Assembly (NCBI GenBank): GCA_015067125.1
Contig: SVNB01000036.1
Coordinates: forward strand, 1 to 14,816
Reading direction: 5' to 3'
DNA: 14,816 nt
From: Oscillospiraceae bacterium
GTDB lineage: Bacteria; Bacillota; Clostridia; Oscillospirales; Ruminococcaceae
Shown: piece after piece, positions 7,049-12,745 of the stretch
Layout of the letters: each line of letters opens with the position of its first letter
How positions within the stretch are numbered: the stretch's first letter is position 1
Position numbers and translations under genes: made by a program
Notes under the pieces: generated by a model
The model's input: only the letters and a program-made list of their open reading frames with translations
Told to the model about the DNA's origin: nothing
Databases searched by the model: none

Positions 7049-7413
7049 TATCCGTTTTGTTCTGCGCCAAAAAGCGCTTCTTCGTGGGTAAAGCCTTTTA
7101 TTTCAAGCTGAAAAACCAAAGCTTCTTTTGTAAAAGAAGAAAACTCCAAAAGCTCTTTTGCGCATTTTGCAGCCTGTTCAAACCAGTCTGCGCCGCAGTT
7201 TTCTGCGGCAAAAGCGGCTTCTTCCGGGGAATATCCGCTTTTTTCAAGAAAAGCGACAAGGCCGCTGTATGAAAAATAAGAAGAAGCAAGGTGAAACTCC
7301 GCGGAATCCAAAGCCTTTTCCATACGCTCGGTGGGGTAATCTTTTGGCGGCCTTTTTGGAACGCAGCCGCACAGCAGCAAAAGAAAAGCAAAAATCAGCG
7401 CAAGTTTTTTCAT
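7045..7413 (-). CDS. Ltp-repeat lipoprotein
   Basis: This 122-residue exported lipoprotein has a signal peptide MKKLALIFAFLLLLCGC with lipobox LCG-C, and Cys17 is the lipidated residue. The mature part carries two Ltp-type helical repeats: ALDSAEFHLASSYFSYSGLVAFL...GYSPEEAAFAAENCGADW (about 34-77) and AAKCAKELLEFSSFTKEALVFQL...GFTHEEALFGAEQNGY (about 81-122). Ltp repeats occur in cell-surface lipoproteins of Firmicutes and in phage superinfection-exclusion proteins such as Ltp of phage TP-J34. The chromosomal function is unknown. I chose the ATG at 7413 because GGAGG lies close upstream and the signal peptide begins there. A longer in-frame extension to 7557 would run through a terminator hairpin. 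The gene lies only about 17 nt downstream of that hairpin, so it may be attenuated. Confidence 0.87.
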   Translation of the reverse strand: MKKLALIFAFLLLLCGCVPKRPPKDYPTERMEKALDSAEFHLASSYFSYSGLVAFLEKSGYSPEEAAFAAENCGADWFEQAAKCAKELLEFSSFTKEALVFQLEIKGFTHEEALFGAEQNGY

Positions 7414-7427
7414 AAATGCTCCTCCGG

Positions 7428-7459
7428 AAAAACAAAAATGCGCAGCCGAAGCTGCGCAT
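7428..7459 (-). terminator. UUCG-loop terminator just upstream of the lipoprotein RBS
   Basis: On the minus strand a 9-bp stem (arms 7459-7451 and 7446-7438) closes a TTCG tetraloop and is followed by TTTTTGTTTTT. It ends about 5 nt before the CCGGAGGAG of the lipoprotein gene, so it is either an attenuator of that gene or the end of a separate small RNA. The opposite direction has only a short A-rich follow-up. Confidence 0.8.
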
Positions 7460-7592
7460 AAAAAACGCATGGCCCCGATTGCTGCGACACAATTCCGATA
7501 CAAAGTATAGTATGCGAAAACAGAGCATGCATTTTTATCATGGAATAAAAAACACACACTATACTTTTTATCTTTATTGAATTGCGTCGCAA
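7430..7592 (-). ncRNA. Candidate structured leader RNA or small RNA
   Basis: The roughly 160-nt minus-strand transcript predicted between the promoter at 7597-7625 and the terminator at 7428-7459 can form stacked helices. P1 pairs 7579-7591 with 7483-7495 (13 bp, one G-U). P2 pairs 7553-7566 with 7503-7516 (14 bp, two G-U, one more A-U possible). P3 pairs 7545-7551 with 7532-7538 (7 bp) around a 6-nt loop. P1 and P2 are separated by an asymmetric internal loop. No good ORF fills the region. The long closing helix, internal bubble and apical arm recall 6S RNA in outline, but the folded part (about 110 nt) is short for 6S and I cannot match its consensus. It does not look like a T-box or a riboswitch class I know. 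It is a structure inferred by eye. Confidence 0.45.
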
Positions 7593-7596
7593 ATTT

Positions 7597-7625
7597 ATTT
7601 TAGCACGATTTGGAATAAATATCAA
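7597..7625 (-). promoter_or_regulatory. Sigma-A promoter upstream of the candidate RNA and lipoprotein
   Basis: Reading the minus strand: TTGATA (7620-7625), an exact 17-nt spacer and TAAAAT (7597-7602). This places transcription start near 7588-7591, at the first base of the long helix P1. Confidence 0.75.
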
Positions 7626-7795
7626 TAGCGTAAAAAATGGCAGAAAAACCTGCGGTTTTTAAAATGATATATACCAAAAATCTCTTGTTGCTCTATTATA
7701 TATCTTTGTAATCCATAAGTCAAGGATAACAAATCCTAAAATTCCACAAAAAACCGCATACATGGCATTATATTATATATACCGGAGGTGGATTT
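7626..7795. promoter_or_regulatory. Intergenic region with possible promoter and dyads for the XRE gene
   Basis: This AT-rich stretch is without genes. It holds a 7-bp hairpin (7644-7650 with 7654-7660) and a spaced inverted repeat GATATATA/TATATATC (7666-7673, 7697-7704). It also has a weak plus-strand promoter candidate, TTGTTG (7685-7690)-16 nt-TGTAAT (7707-7712), and the short dyad AGGAT-5 nt-ATCCT (7723-7737). The dyads could be operators for the downstream regulator; that is speculative. Confidence 0.35.
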
Positions 7796-8110
7796 ATGGA
7801 TTATATGGAATGGTTTGCCGCAAGGCTTGCACAGCTGCGGATGGAAAAGGGCGTTTCTGCAAGGGATATGAGCCTTTCTCTTGGTCAAAGCGAAAGTTAT
7901 ATAAACAAAATCGAAAATCACCGCACAATGCCATCTATGGCAGGCTTTTTCTATATCTGCGAATATTTTGGCATAGAACCTGCGGATTTTTTCAGGACGG
8001 AATCCAATTCTCCGCAAAAAGCGCAGGAGGTTATAAGCGAACTGGAAAAGCTTTCTCCCAAACAGGCAGAACATATTCTTGCGGTTATAAAAGATCTGAA
8101 TATGAAATAA
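7796..8110 (+). CDS. Small XRE-family HTH transcriptional regulator
   Basis: This 104-residue DNA-binding protein has an N-terminal Cro/CI-type helix-turn-helix (about residues 8-62): FAARLAQLRMEKGVSARDMSLSLGQSESYINKIENHRTMPS, with recognition helix SESYINKIEN and then FYICEYFGIEPADFF. The C-terminal 35 residues (QKAQEVISELEKLSPKQAEHILAVIKDL) form a helical tail that probably dimerises. No sensor domain is present. The start is ATG at 7796, with a strong GGAGGTG 5 nt upstream. The gene is monocistronic, ends at a terminator and is divergent from the structured RNA/lipoprotein unit. Its short upstream dyads are candidate autoregulatory sites. Targets are unknown. Confidence 0.88.
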   Translation: MDYMEWFAARLAQLRMEKGVSARDMSLSLGQSESYINKIENHRTMPSMAGFFYICEYFGIEPADFFRTESNSPQKAQEVISELEKLSPKQAEHILAVIKDLNMK

Positions 8111-8126
8111 AAACATTGTTTTTTCG

Positions 8127-8160
8127 GCGCTCGTTTTATAAAAGCGGGCGCGTTTTTATT
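8127..8160 (+). terminator. Terminator of the XRE regulator gene
   Basis: An 11-bp stem (8127-8137 with 8141-8151, two G-U pairs) with an ATA loop is followed by GTTTTTATTTT. Confidence 0.8.
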
Positions 8161-8209
8161 TTCGCTGCTTTTGCAAATAAAGGCGCAAGGTTTATATTCC
8201 GGAATACGC

Positions 8210-8238
8210 TTTACATTCGGCACCAAAAATAGTATTAT
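8210..8238 (+). promoter_or_regulatory. Sigma-A promoter of the prolyl isomerase gene
   Basis: TTTACA (8210-8215), an exact 17-nt spacer and TATTAT (8233-8238), giving a leader of about 20 nt before the RBS AGGAGG at 8257-8262. Confidence 0.75.
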
Positions 8239-8265
8239 ATTACCATATTTTAAAATAGGAGGATT

Positions 8266-8745
8266 ATGAAAATGATCAAACTTGATATCAAAGGCTTCGG
8301 TTCCATGCTTATCGAACTGGATCCGCTTGCTGCTCCCAAAACCGTAGAAAATTTTAAAGGACTTGTAGAAAGAGGATTTTTTGACGGTCTTACCTTCCAC
8401 CGCATCATCAAGGGCTTTATGATTCAGGGCGGCGACCCCAAAGGCAACGGCACCGGCGGCTGCAAACCCGAAATTTACGGCGAATTTGCTTCCAACGGCT
8501 GGGCACAGAACACCATCAGCCACAAACGCGGCGTTATTTCCATGGCAAGAACTTCCGACCCGAACTCCGCTTCCTGCCAGTTCTTCATCGTACACGAAGA
8601 CAGCGAATTTCTTGACGGCGACTATGCCGCTTTCGGCCACGTTGTAGAAGGTCTTGAAGTTCTTGACGCGGTTGCTTCCGTTCCCACCTATCCCGATGAC
8701 AGCCCCAGTAAAAAAGTTGTCATCAAAAAAATGTCCATTGTCTGA
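8266..8745 (+). CDS. ppiB: Cyclophilin-type peptidyl-prolyl cis-trans isomerase
   Basis: This 159-residue cytoplasmic folding enzyme isomerises X-Pro bonds. The cyclophilin core is clear: TFHRIIKGFMIQGGD (catalytic Arg46), PKGNGTGG, ISMARTSDPNSASCQFFIVH (about 91-110) and FLDGDYAAFGHVVEG. No signal peptide is present. There are two possible starts. The ATG at 8266 lies only 3 nt from AGGAGG and the ATG at 8272 lies 9 nt from it, so the second may be the real one. Codon choice differs from the neighbours, with ATC, AAC, TTC and ACC favoured over ATA and other A/T-ending codons. This fits high expression. The stop overlaps the next start as TGATG, so the downstream membrane protein is probably translated by coupling. 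Confidence 0.95.
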   Translation: MKMIKLDIKGFGSMLIELDPLAAPKTVENFKGLVERGFFDGLTFHRIIKGFMIQGGDPKGNGTGGCKPEIYGEFASNGWAQNTISHKRGVISMARTSDPNSASCQFFIVHEDSEFLDGDYAAFGHVVEGLEVLDAVASVPTYPDDSPSKKVVIKKMSIV

Positions 8746-9176
8746 TGGAAAAGCTTAAAATAAAAGCCACTGCGGAGGCGGCGGCCATACTTTTTGGATT
8801 TTTCGTTTTCGGGATTTTGCTTTCTTTTCTTTTTGACGAAGCCACGGCAGAGCTTTTTCGGCTGCTGCTTTTGGAATGGGGCGCATTCCCGATGCTTTGC
8901 GCAATAGTAGGCGGAGTGGTTTCTTCCAAAAACGGGTTTATGCCCGTTTACGGAATTTGCTCCGCGGCAATATTTGTTCCGTTTATGTTCCTGTTTTTCG
9001 AAACAAACTGGGCGCTTGTTATTGCATACGGACTTTTTGGCCTGCTGGGCAGTCTTTTCGGTCACTGGCTTTATAAAAAAGAAGTAAAACGCATAGAGGA
9101 AGGAAAACCCAAAAAGCGCAGAAAATCCATCATTTTTTCCATGTTCGACAGATACGATACAAAAAAGTATAAATAA
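8745..9176 (+). CDS. Uncharacterised four-helix membrane protein
   Basis: This 143-residue protein of no family I recognise has four hydrophobic segments (about 9-30, 39-58, 64-85 and 88-109). A basic cytoplasmic-type tail follows (KKEVKRIEEGKPKKRRKS, then FSMFDRYDTKKYK). The ATG at 8745 shares one base with the stop of the cyclophilin gene (TGATG), and no Shine-Dalgarno sequence is visible before it, so translation by re-initiation is likely. A shared terminator follows at 9184-9214. The length and the short helix-loop spacing would fit a small integral membrane protein; no enzymatic motif is seen. It is a real gene judging by frame, codon use and placement. Its function is unknown. Confidence 0.8.
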   Translation: MEKLKIKATAEAAAILFGFFVFGILLSFLFDEATAELFRLLLLEWGAFPMLCAIVGGVVSSKNGFMPVYGICSAAIFVPFMFLFFETNWALVIAYGLFGLLGSLFGHWLYKKEVKRIEEGKPKKRRKSIIFSMFDRYDTKKYK

Positions 9177-9183
9177 AACAAAG

Positions 9184-9214
9184 AAAAAAGACAGCCGGCC
9201 GGCTGTCTTTTTTT
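9184..9214. terminator. Bidirectional terminator, near-perfect palindrome
   Basis: A fully symmetric sequence centred on CCGGCCGG (9195-9203) is flanked by AAAAAAGACAG and CTGTCTTTTTTT. It serves the plus membrane-protein gene and the minus haemolysin-III gene. Confidence 0.9.
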
Positions 9215-9215
9215 G

Positions 9216-9887
9216 TTAAAGTACATAAATCAAAATTCCGGCGGCCTGCAAAAGAGTGCCGATGACCACAAAAACATGAAAAACGGTGTGGAATACGGGT
9301 TTCTTTTTGCCGATGCCGTAAAGCACCGCGCCAATGGTATAGGATATTCCGCCAAAGAGTATCCAAAGCATTCCCGCAAGGGTAAGCACTTCTATGGTCT
9401 GTTTAAAGCAAAGCACAATAAACCAGCCCATAAGAATATAAAAAACCATGGAAAGTTTTTTGTATTTGTTGTGGTCTATGGCGGTGAATACCGCGCCAAG
9501 GCCGGCCAAAAGCCATTCCGATGCAAAAACGATCCACGCAATTTGCGGATATTCCGGGCGCATTGCGCAAAGCAAAATGGGCGTATATGTTCCGGCAATA
9601 AGAAGATATATGGTGCAGTGGTCTATTACCTGCATAACCTTTTTTGCAAAACAGGGTTTAAGGCCGTGATATACGCTGGAAACGGTATAAACCGCTATCA
9701 TGGAAAATCCGTAAACAGCGCCGCCAATTATGCCCCATATATCGCCTTTAAGCGCGGAGGTTATTACGCAAAGCGCAAGAATAACAACTCCAAGTCCTCC
9801 GCCGATTATGTGGGTGGTCATATTTGCGATTTCTTCGCTGCGGGTATAACCGGGAAGAATACGTTCATTTATAGGTGTTCTTTTCAT
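9216..9887 (-). CDS. trhA: Haemolysin III / PAQR-type membrane protein
   Basis: This 223-residue protein with seven hydrophobic helices belongs to the TrhA/YqfA (haemolysin III) branch of the PAQR superfamily. The metal-site motifs are present: EEIANMTTH (18-26), SSVYH (70-74, Ser70 and His74), Asp89 in VIDHCTIYLLIAGTYTP, and HTVFH (His200, His204) near the C-terminus. This is the hydrolase-like zinc site of the family. Bacterial members are linked to membrane lipid and fluidity homeostasis; true haemolytic activity is unlikely. The ATG at 9887 overlaps the stop of the upstream DegV gene as ATGA, and GGGGAAAG precedes it. An in-frame TTG at 9905 is less likely. It is the last gene of the DegV operon. 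Its pairing with fatty-acid-binding proteins fits a lipid-related role. Confidence 0.93.
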   Translation of the reverse strand: MKRTPINERILPGYTRSEEIANMTTHIIGGGLGVVILALCVITSALKGDIWGIIGGAVYGFSMIAVYTVSSVYHGLKPCFAKKVMQVIDHCTIYLLIAGTYTPILLCAMRPEYPQIAWIVFASEWLLAGLGAVFTAIDHNKYKKLSMVFYILMGWFIVLCFKQTIEVLTLAGMLWILFGGISYTIGAVLYGIGKKKPVFHTVFHVFVVIGTLLQAAGILIYVL

Positions 9888-10747
9888 AATTTGCTCTTTC
9901 CCCAAAAGAAAAGCGCAATGGAACCGGGACCGACGTGGCAGCCGCAGACGGGTTCAAAATAATTTACTGTGGTATTTCCGGTAAAACCGTGCTCGCGCAG
10001 TTTTTCGGTAAGAAAATCTATGGCGGATTCGTTATCGCCGTGGATCATCATAACGTCGGCGGATTTATCCAGAACAAGTTCATCGTATTTTTTGACGATT
10101 TCCAGAATACATTTGTTTATTCCGCGGCATTTGCCCCAGGAAACAATGTGGCCCTCCTCATCGCCGCGCAAAAGCGGTTTTATGTTAAGAAGGGTGCCGA
10201 TGGCGGCAGTTGCGCCGGAAATTCTTCCGCCTTTTTTAAGATAAGTAAGGTCATCAACGGTAAAGAACTGGCACATATGGTTTTTGCGTTCTTCGGTAAT
10301 TCTTACAATTTCTTCAAAACCCATGCCGGATTCTATAAGTTTTGCAATTTCCACCACCTGCATACCAATGCCAAGGCCTGCTCCAAGGGAATTTATAACG
10401 GCGATTTTTGCGCCGGGGTATGCCTCGCAAAGTTCTTCTGCGGCAATTTCCGCCGCGCGAACTGTGCCGCTTACTCCGCCGGAAAGACCGATATAAATTA
10501 TATCGTCGCCGTTTTTTACGGTTTCTTCAAAAGCTTCGTAAAAAGCGGAAGAGTTTGCCATAGAGGTTTTCATTTCCGCACCGTTTCTCATGGCGTCATA
10601 AAATGCCTTACCGTCAAAATCTTTTTCAAGGTCATAGGGAACGTCTTTTCCGTCCATGGTGTAGCTTAACGGAATAATGTTTACGTTATATTTTTTGTTA
10701 AGCGCAACAGTAAGGTTAGAAGCAGTATCTGCAAAAAGTTTAATCAT
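9884..10747 (-). CDS. DegV family fatty-acid-binding protein, copy 1
   Basis: This 287-residue soluble protein is of the DegV/FakB type. Family members hold a fatty acid in the fold and, in Staphylococcus, present it to the kinase FakA. Visible family features are FADTASNLT near the start, KTSMAN (Thr61, Ser62), GLSGGVSGT (Ser93), NSLGAGLGIGMQV, YLKKGGRISG (172-175 KGGR) and HVGPGSIALFFWG (His271), with a polar KSKL tail. The frame is open to 10786, but the ATG at 10747 directly follows the upstream stop (TAA, 1 nt, ATG) and gives the usual N-terminus MIKLFADTAS, so I chose it. It has a paralogue immediately upstream and a haemolysin-III gene overlapping downstream. No FakA-like kinase lies in the window. 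Confidence 0.93.
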   Translation of the reverse strand: MIKLFADTASNLTVALNKKYNVNIIPLSYTMDGKDVPYDLEKDFDGKAFYDAMRNGAEMKTSMANSSAFYEAFEETVKNGDDIIYIGLSGGVSGTVRAAEIAAEELCEAYPGAKIAVINSLGAGLGIGMQVVEIAKLIESGMGFEEIVRITEERKNHMCQFFTVDDLTYLKKGGRISGATAAIGTLLNIKPLLRGDEEGHIVSWGKCRGINKCILEIVKKYDELVLDKSADVMMIHGDNESAIDFLTEKLREHGFTGNTTVNYFEPVCGCHVGPGSIALFFWGKSKL

Positions 10748-10748
10748 T

Positions 10749-11636
10749 TTAGTCTTCTCTCTTTCTGCCCCAGAAGAAAAGCGCAACGGTGCCGGGGCCG
10801 GTATGGCTGCCGATGGTGGTTCCGATATTGTTGATTTCTACTTTACCGTTAAGATTCGCAAAGCGTTCCTCGATAATATCCGCAACGGCTTTTGCGTCTT
10901 CATAACAGGCGGATTGGCACATATAGCATTTGCCGGAATAATCAAGGCCTTCGTCTGCAAATTCTTCCATGCGTTTTTCAATTTCCTGAATAACCTTTTT
11001 TTTGGAACGGATTTTTGCCCTGGCAATAAGATGTCCGCCGTTATCCACGTTAAGAAGAGGGCAGATGCCAAGCAGCGTACCGATGGCGCCGGAGGTTTTG
11101 GAAACCCTGCCGCCCTTGATGAAGAATTTAAGATCGGAAGAGAAGAACCAGTGGTGCAGCCTGAGCTTGTTTTCTTCTGCCCAGTCACGCAGTTCTTCGA
11201 TATCCATTCCGCCGTCGCGCAGATCCGCAAGCTTATCCATCAAAAGGCCATAGCCGGAAGATGCCGCAAGGGAATCCACAATATATATTTTTCTTTCGGG
11301 GTAGCGTTCCTTTGCAATTTTTGCGGCGTTTACCGCAGAGTTGTAGGAACCGGAAATTCCGCTGGAAAGGGTAAGATGAAGAATATCTTTTCCGGCAGAA
11401 AGAAAATTTTCAAAGTATTCAAGGTATTCCGAAACGTTTACCTGAGAAGTCTGGGTATCTTCGCCGGCATCCATTCTTTTATAGAATTCATCAAAAGAAA
11501 TGCTTTGCCCAAGGTCATCTGCATAATCGACGCCGTTAAGTTTATAGTGGAAGCAGATATATTTTAAATCTCTTGCTTCAAAATGTTCTTTGGAAAGGTC
11601 CGCTGTGGAACAGCAGCTTAAAATGTAATCGGACAT
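10749..11636 (-). CDS. DegV family fatty-acid-binding protein, copy 2
   Basis: This 295-residue paralogue of the neighbouring DegV protein is quite diverged. It has CCSTADLS at the N-terminus, TQTSQVN (Thr63, Ser64), LSSGISGSYNSA (Ser95), DSLAASSGYG, FIKGGRVSK (KGGR 174-177), Arg210 and SHTGPGTVALFFWG (His278). A cluster KCYMCQSACYEDAK (about 236-249) contains three cysteines not matched in the other copy. Two copies with different pockets may bind different fatty acids, as FakB1 and FakB2 do in Staphylococcus; that is inference. The ATG at 11636 has AGGAG about 13 nt upstream, a rather long spacing. It is the first gene of a three-gene operon with its own promoter at 11678-11706. Confidence 0.93.
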   Translation of the reverse strand: MSDYILSCCSTADLSKEHFEARDLKYICFHYKLNGVDYADDLGQSISFDEFYKRMDAGEDTQTSQVNVSEYLEYFENFLSAGKDILHLTLSSGISGSYNSAVNAAKIAKERYPERKIYIVDSLAASSGYGLLMDKLADLRDGGMDIEELRDWAEENKLRLHHWFFSSDLKFFIKGGRVSKTSGAIGTLLGICPLLNVDNGGHLIARAKIRSKKKVIQEIEKRMEEFADEGLDYSGKCYMCQSACYEDAKAVADIIEERFANLNGKVEINNIGTTIGSHTGPGTVALFFWGRKRED

Positions 11637-11677
11637 TTTTTTTGTATTTCTCCTTTTTGGATTTTGCTGATGCAGAT

Positions 11678-11706
11678 ATCATACCCAAAAGGCCGGAAGA
11701 AATCAA
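11678..11706 (-). promoter_or_regulatory. Sigma-A promoter of the DegV-DegV-trhA operon
   Basis: Reading the minus strand: TTGATT (11701-11706), an exact 17-nt spacer and TATGAT (11678-11683), located about 40 nt upstream of the first ATG. Confidence 0.75.
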
Positions 11707-11724
11707 CGTTTTGAACTATACTCT

Positions 11725-11764
11725 TAAAAAACAAAACGTAGAATCCGTAAAAACGGACTCTACG
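11725..11764 (-). terminator. Terminator of the membrane-bound XRE regulator gene
   Basis: A 12-bp stem with one A-C mismatch (11737-11748 with 11753-11764) has an AAAA/TTTT loop and is followed on the minus strand by TTTTGTTTTTT. It separates the regulator from the DegV promoter. Confidence 0.8.
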
Positions 11765-11779
11765 CAGAGTGGAGTTGGC

Positions 11780-12361
11780 TTATTTATGCGGTTTTTTGAT
11801 CCTAAACGCAAGAAAAACAATAAGTTCTGCCGGGATTATCAAAAGCAGAATCTGCCAGGGATTGAAAGAGATGAAAGAAAGATATACAGCCAAAAAAACG
11901 CTTGCCACAAGGGAATAGATTATATGGCGGTTGTTTTTTCCTTTTTCCCATACGGAATTTAAAACCAGCAGGGTGATAAGAGAAACCGGCAGGGCATATA
12001 CAAAAACAAGCCACCACGTTTTCTCCAGAATCCAGCCGATGATAAAAATAAAAAGAGCAATGGTCCATGTGCCGGCAATGGCAATGGCGGTGATCACCTT
12101 GCTTTGGTAACCGCGTTCGGTATTTGTTTCTTCCGGCGGTTTCCATTCATCGTGAGAAGAGAGAAGATAATCCACAGAAACGCCGAAAATTTCGCTCATC
12201 TTTTTAAGAACGTATGCATCGGGAACAGCCTCGGCTCTTTCCCACTTGGAAACGCTTTTATCGGAATAGTTTAGCATTTCGCCAAGTTCTGCCTGGGTAA
12301 AACCTTTTGCCGTGCGCAGATTTATTATATTGCTTGCGGTTATAACTTTTAAATCCTCCAG
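11780..12361 (-). CDS. XRE-family HTH regulator with four transmembrane helices; apparent CTG start
   Basis: This is a membrane-anchored transcription regulator of about 193 residues. Residues 1-70 form an XRE helix-turn-helix: EDLKVITASNIINLRTAKGF, then TQAELGEMLNYSDKSVSKWERAEAVPD and FGVSVDYLL. Four hydrophobic segments follow (about 89-112, 116-135, 147-166 and 168-188). The first ATG (12277) lies inside the HTH and would delete its first helix. Reading upstream, the domain is intact back to a CTG at 12361, and an in-frame TGA lies four codons before it. No ATG, GTG or TTG occurs between them. AGGTG lies 7 nt before the CTG, the spacing expected for an initiator. The start is therefore CTG or a mutated ATG. 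A promoter and terminator flank the gene, so it is monocistronic. Confidence 0.8.
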   Translation of the reverse strand: MEDLKVITASNIINLRTAKGFTQAELGEMLNYSDKSVSKWERAEAVPDAYVLKKMSEIFGVSVDYLLSSHDEWKPPEETNTERGYQSKVITAIAIAGTWTIALFIFIIGWILEKTWWLVFVYALPVSLITLLVLNSVWEKGKNNRHIIYSLVASVFLAVYLSFISFNPWQILLLIIPAELIVFLAFRIKKPHK

Positions 12362-12391
12362 GGCTGTTCACCTGCCTTTCTTTTTAAAAAT

Positions 12392-12439
12392 ATTATACCA
12401 TTAAATTATGAATTTTTCCATCTAAAAAGTTCAACTTTT
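12392..12439 (-). promoter_or_regulatory. Extended -10 promoter and palindrome upstream of the XRE-membrane gene
   Basis: Reading the minus strand, TGGTATAAT (-10 at 12392-12397) is an extended -10 with only a weak -35. Just upstream, AAAAGTTCAACTTTT (12425-12439) is a perfect palindrome. It could be an operator or a weak AT-rich end signal for the azlD transcript. Confidence 0.5.
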
Positions 12440-12441
12440 AT

Positions 12442-12741
12442 TTAAAAGAAAAAACCGGCAAAAAAAGCGGAACCGGCCGCAGCAAGGGCAACCGCAATAA
12501 GCGGAAAATTAAAATACGCAAGAACTACCGCAACGATCGTTCCGATGACGGAAGTTGCGATGCTTCCGGTGGAAAAGAAAATTGCCGGAATAGTCATGGC
12601 AGAAAGCACAGCGTATGGAATATAATAAAGAAAACTGCGAAAAAACGGAGACTTTATCTTTTTGCGGAAAAGGGTAAAGGGTATCATTCGGATAAGATAG
12701 GTTACTCCGGCCATAACGGCAATATATATTATGATGCTCAC
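12442..12741 (-). CDS. azlD: AzlD family branched-chain amino acid transport subunit
   Basis: This hydrophobic protein of about 99 residues is the small partner of AzlC. It has the AzlD pattern: YIAVMAGVTYLIRMIPFTLFRKKIKSP near the N-terminus and FLYYIPYAVLSAMTIPAIF in the middle, then two hydrophobic C-terminal helices. With AzlC it forms an exporter for branched-chain amino acids or their analogues (AzlCD in Bacillus; YgaZH in E. coli). I chose the GTG at 12741, which lies 4 nt after the AzlC stop. The AzlC-end sequence GGAGGCGGAAT serves as its RBS, about 12 nt away. A longer frame to 12774 would add a charged, atypical N-terminus inside azlC. It is the last gene of the azlCD operon, and no strong terminator follows. 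Confidence 0.9.
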   Translation of the reverse strand: MSIIIYIAVMAGVTYLIRMIPFTLFRKKIKSPFFRSFLYYIPYAVLSAMTIPAIFFSTGSIATSVIGTIVAVVLAYFNFPLIAVALAAAGSAFFAGFFF

Positions 12742-12745
12742 TTTG

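Noticed and set aside
7414..7557. Longer N-terminus for the lipoprotein
   Set aside because: The extension crosses a terminator hairpin and the structured region and would bury the signal peptide. The ATG at 7413 has its own RBS.
7430..7625. T-box or 6S RNA as a firm call for the structured region
   Set aside because: No T-box antiterminator signature is visible. The fold resembles 6S only in outline and is too short, so it is left as unassigned.
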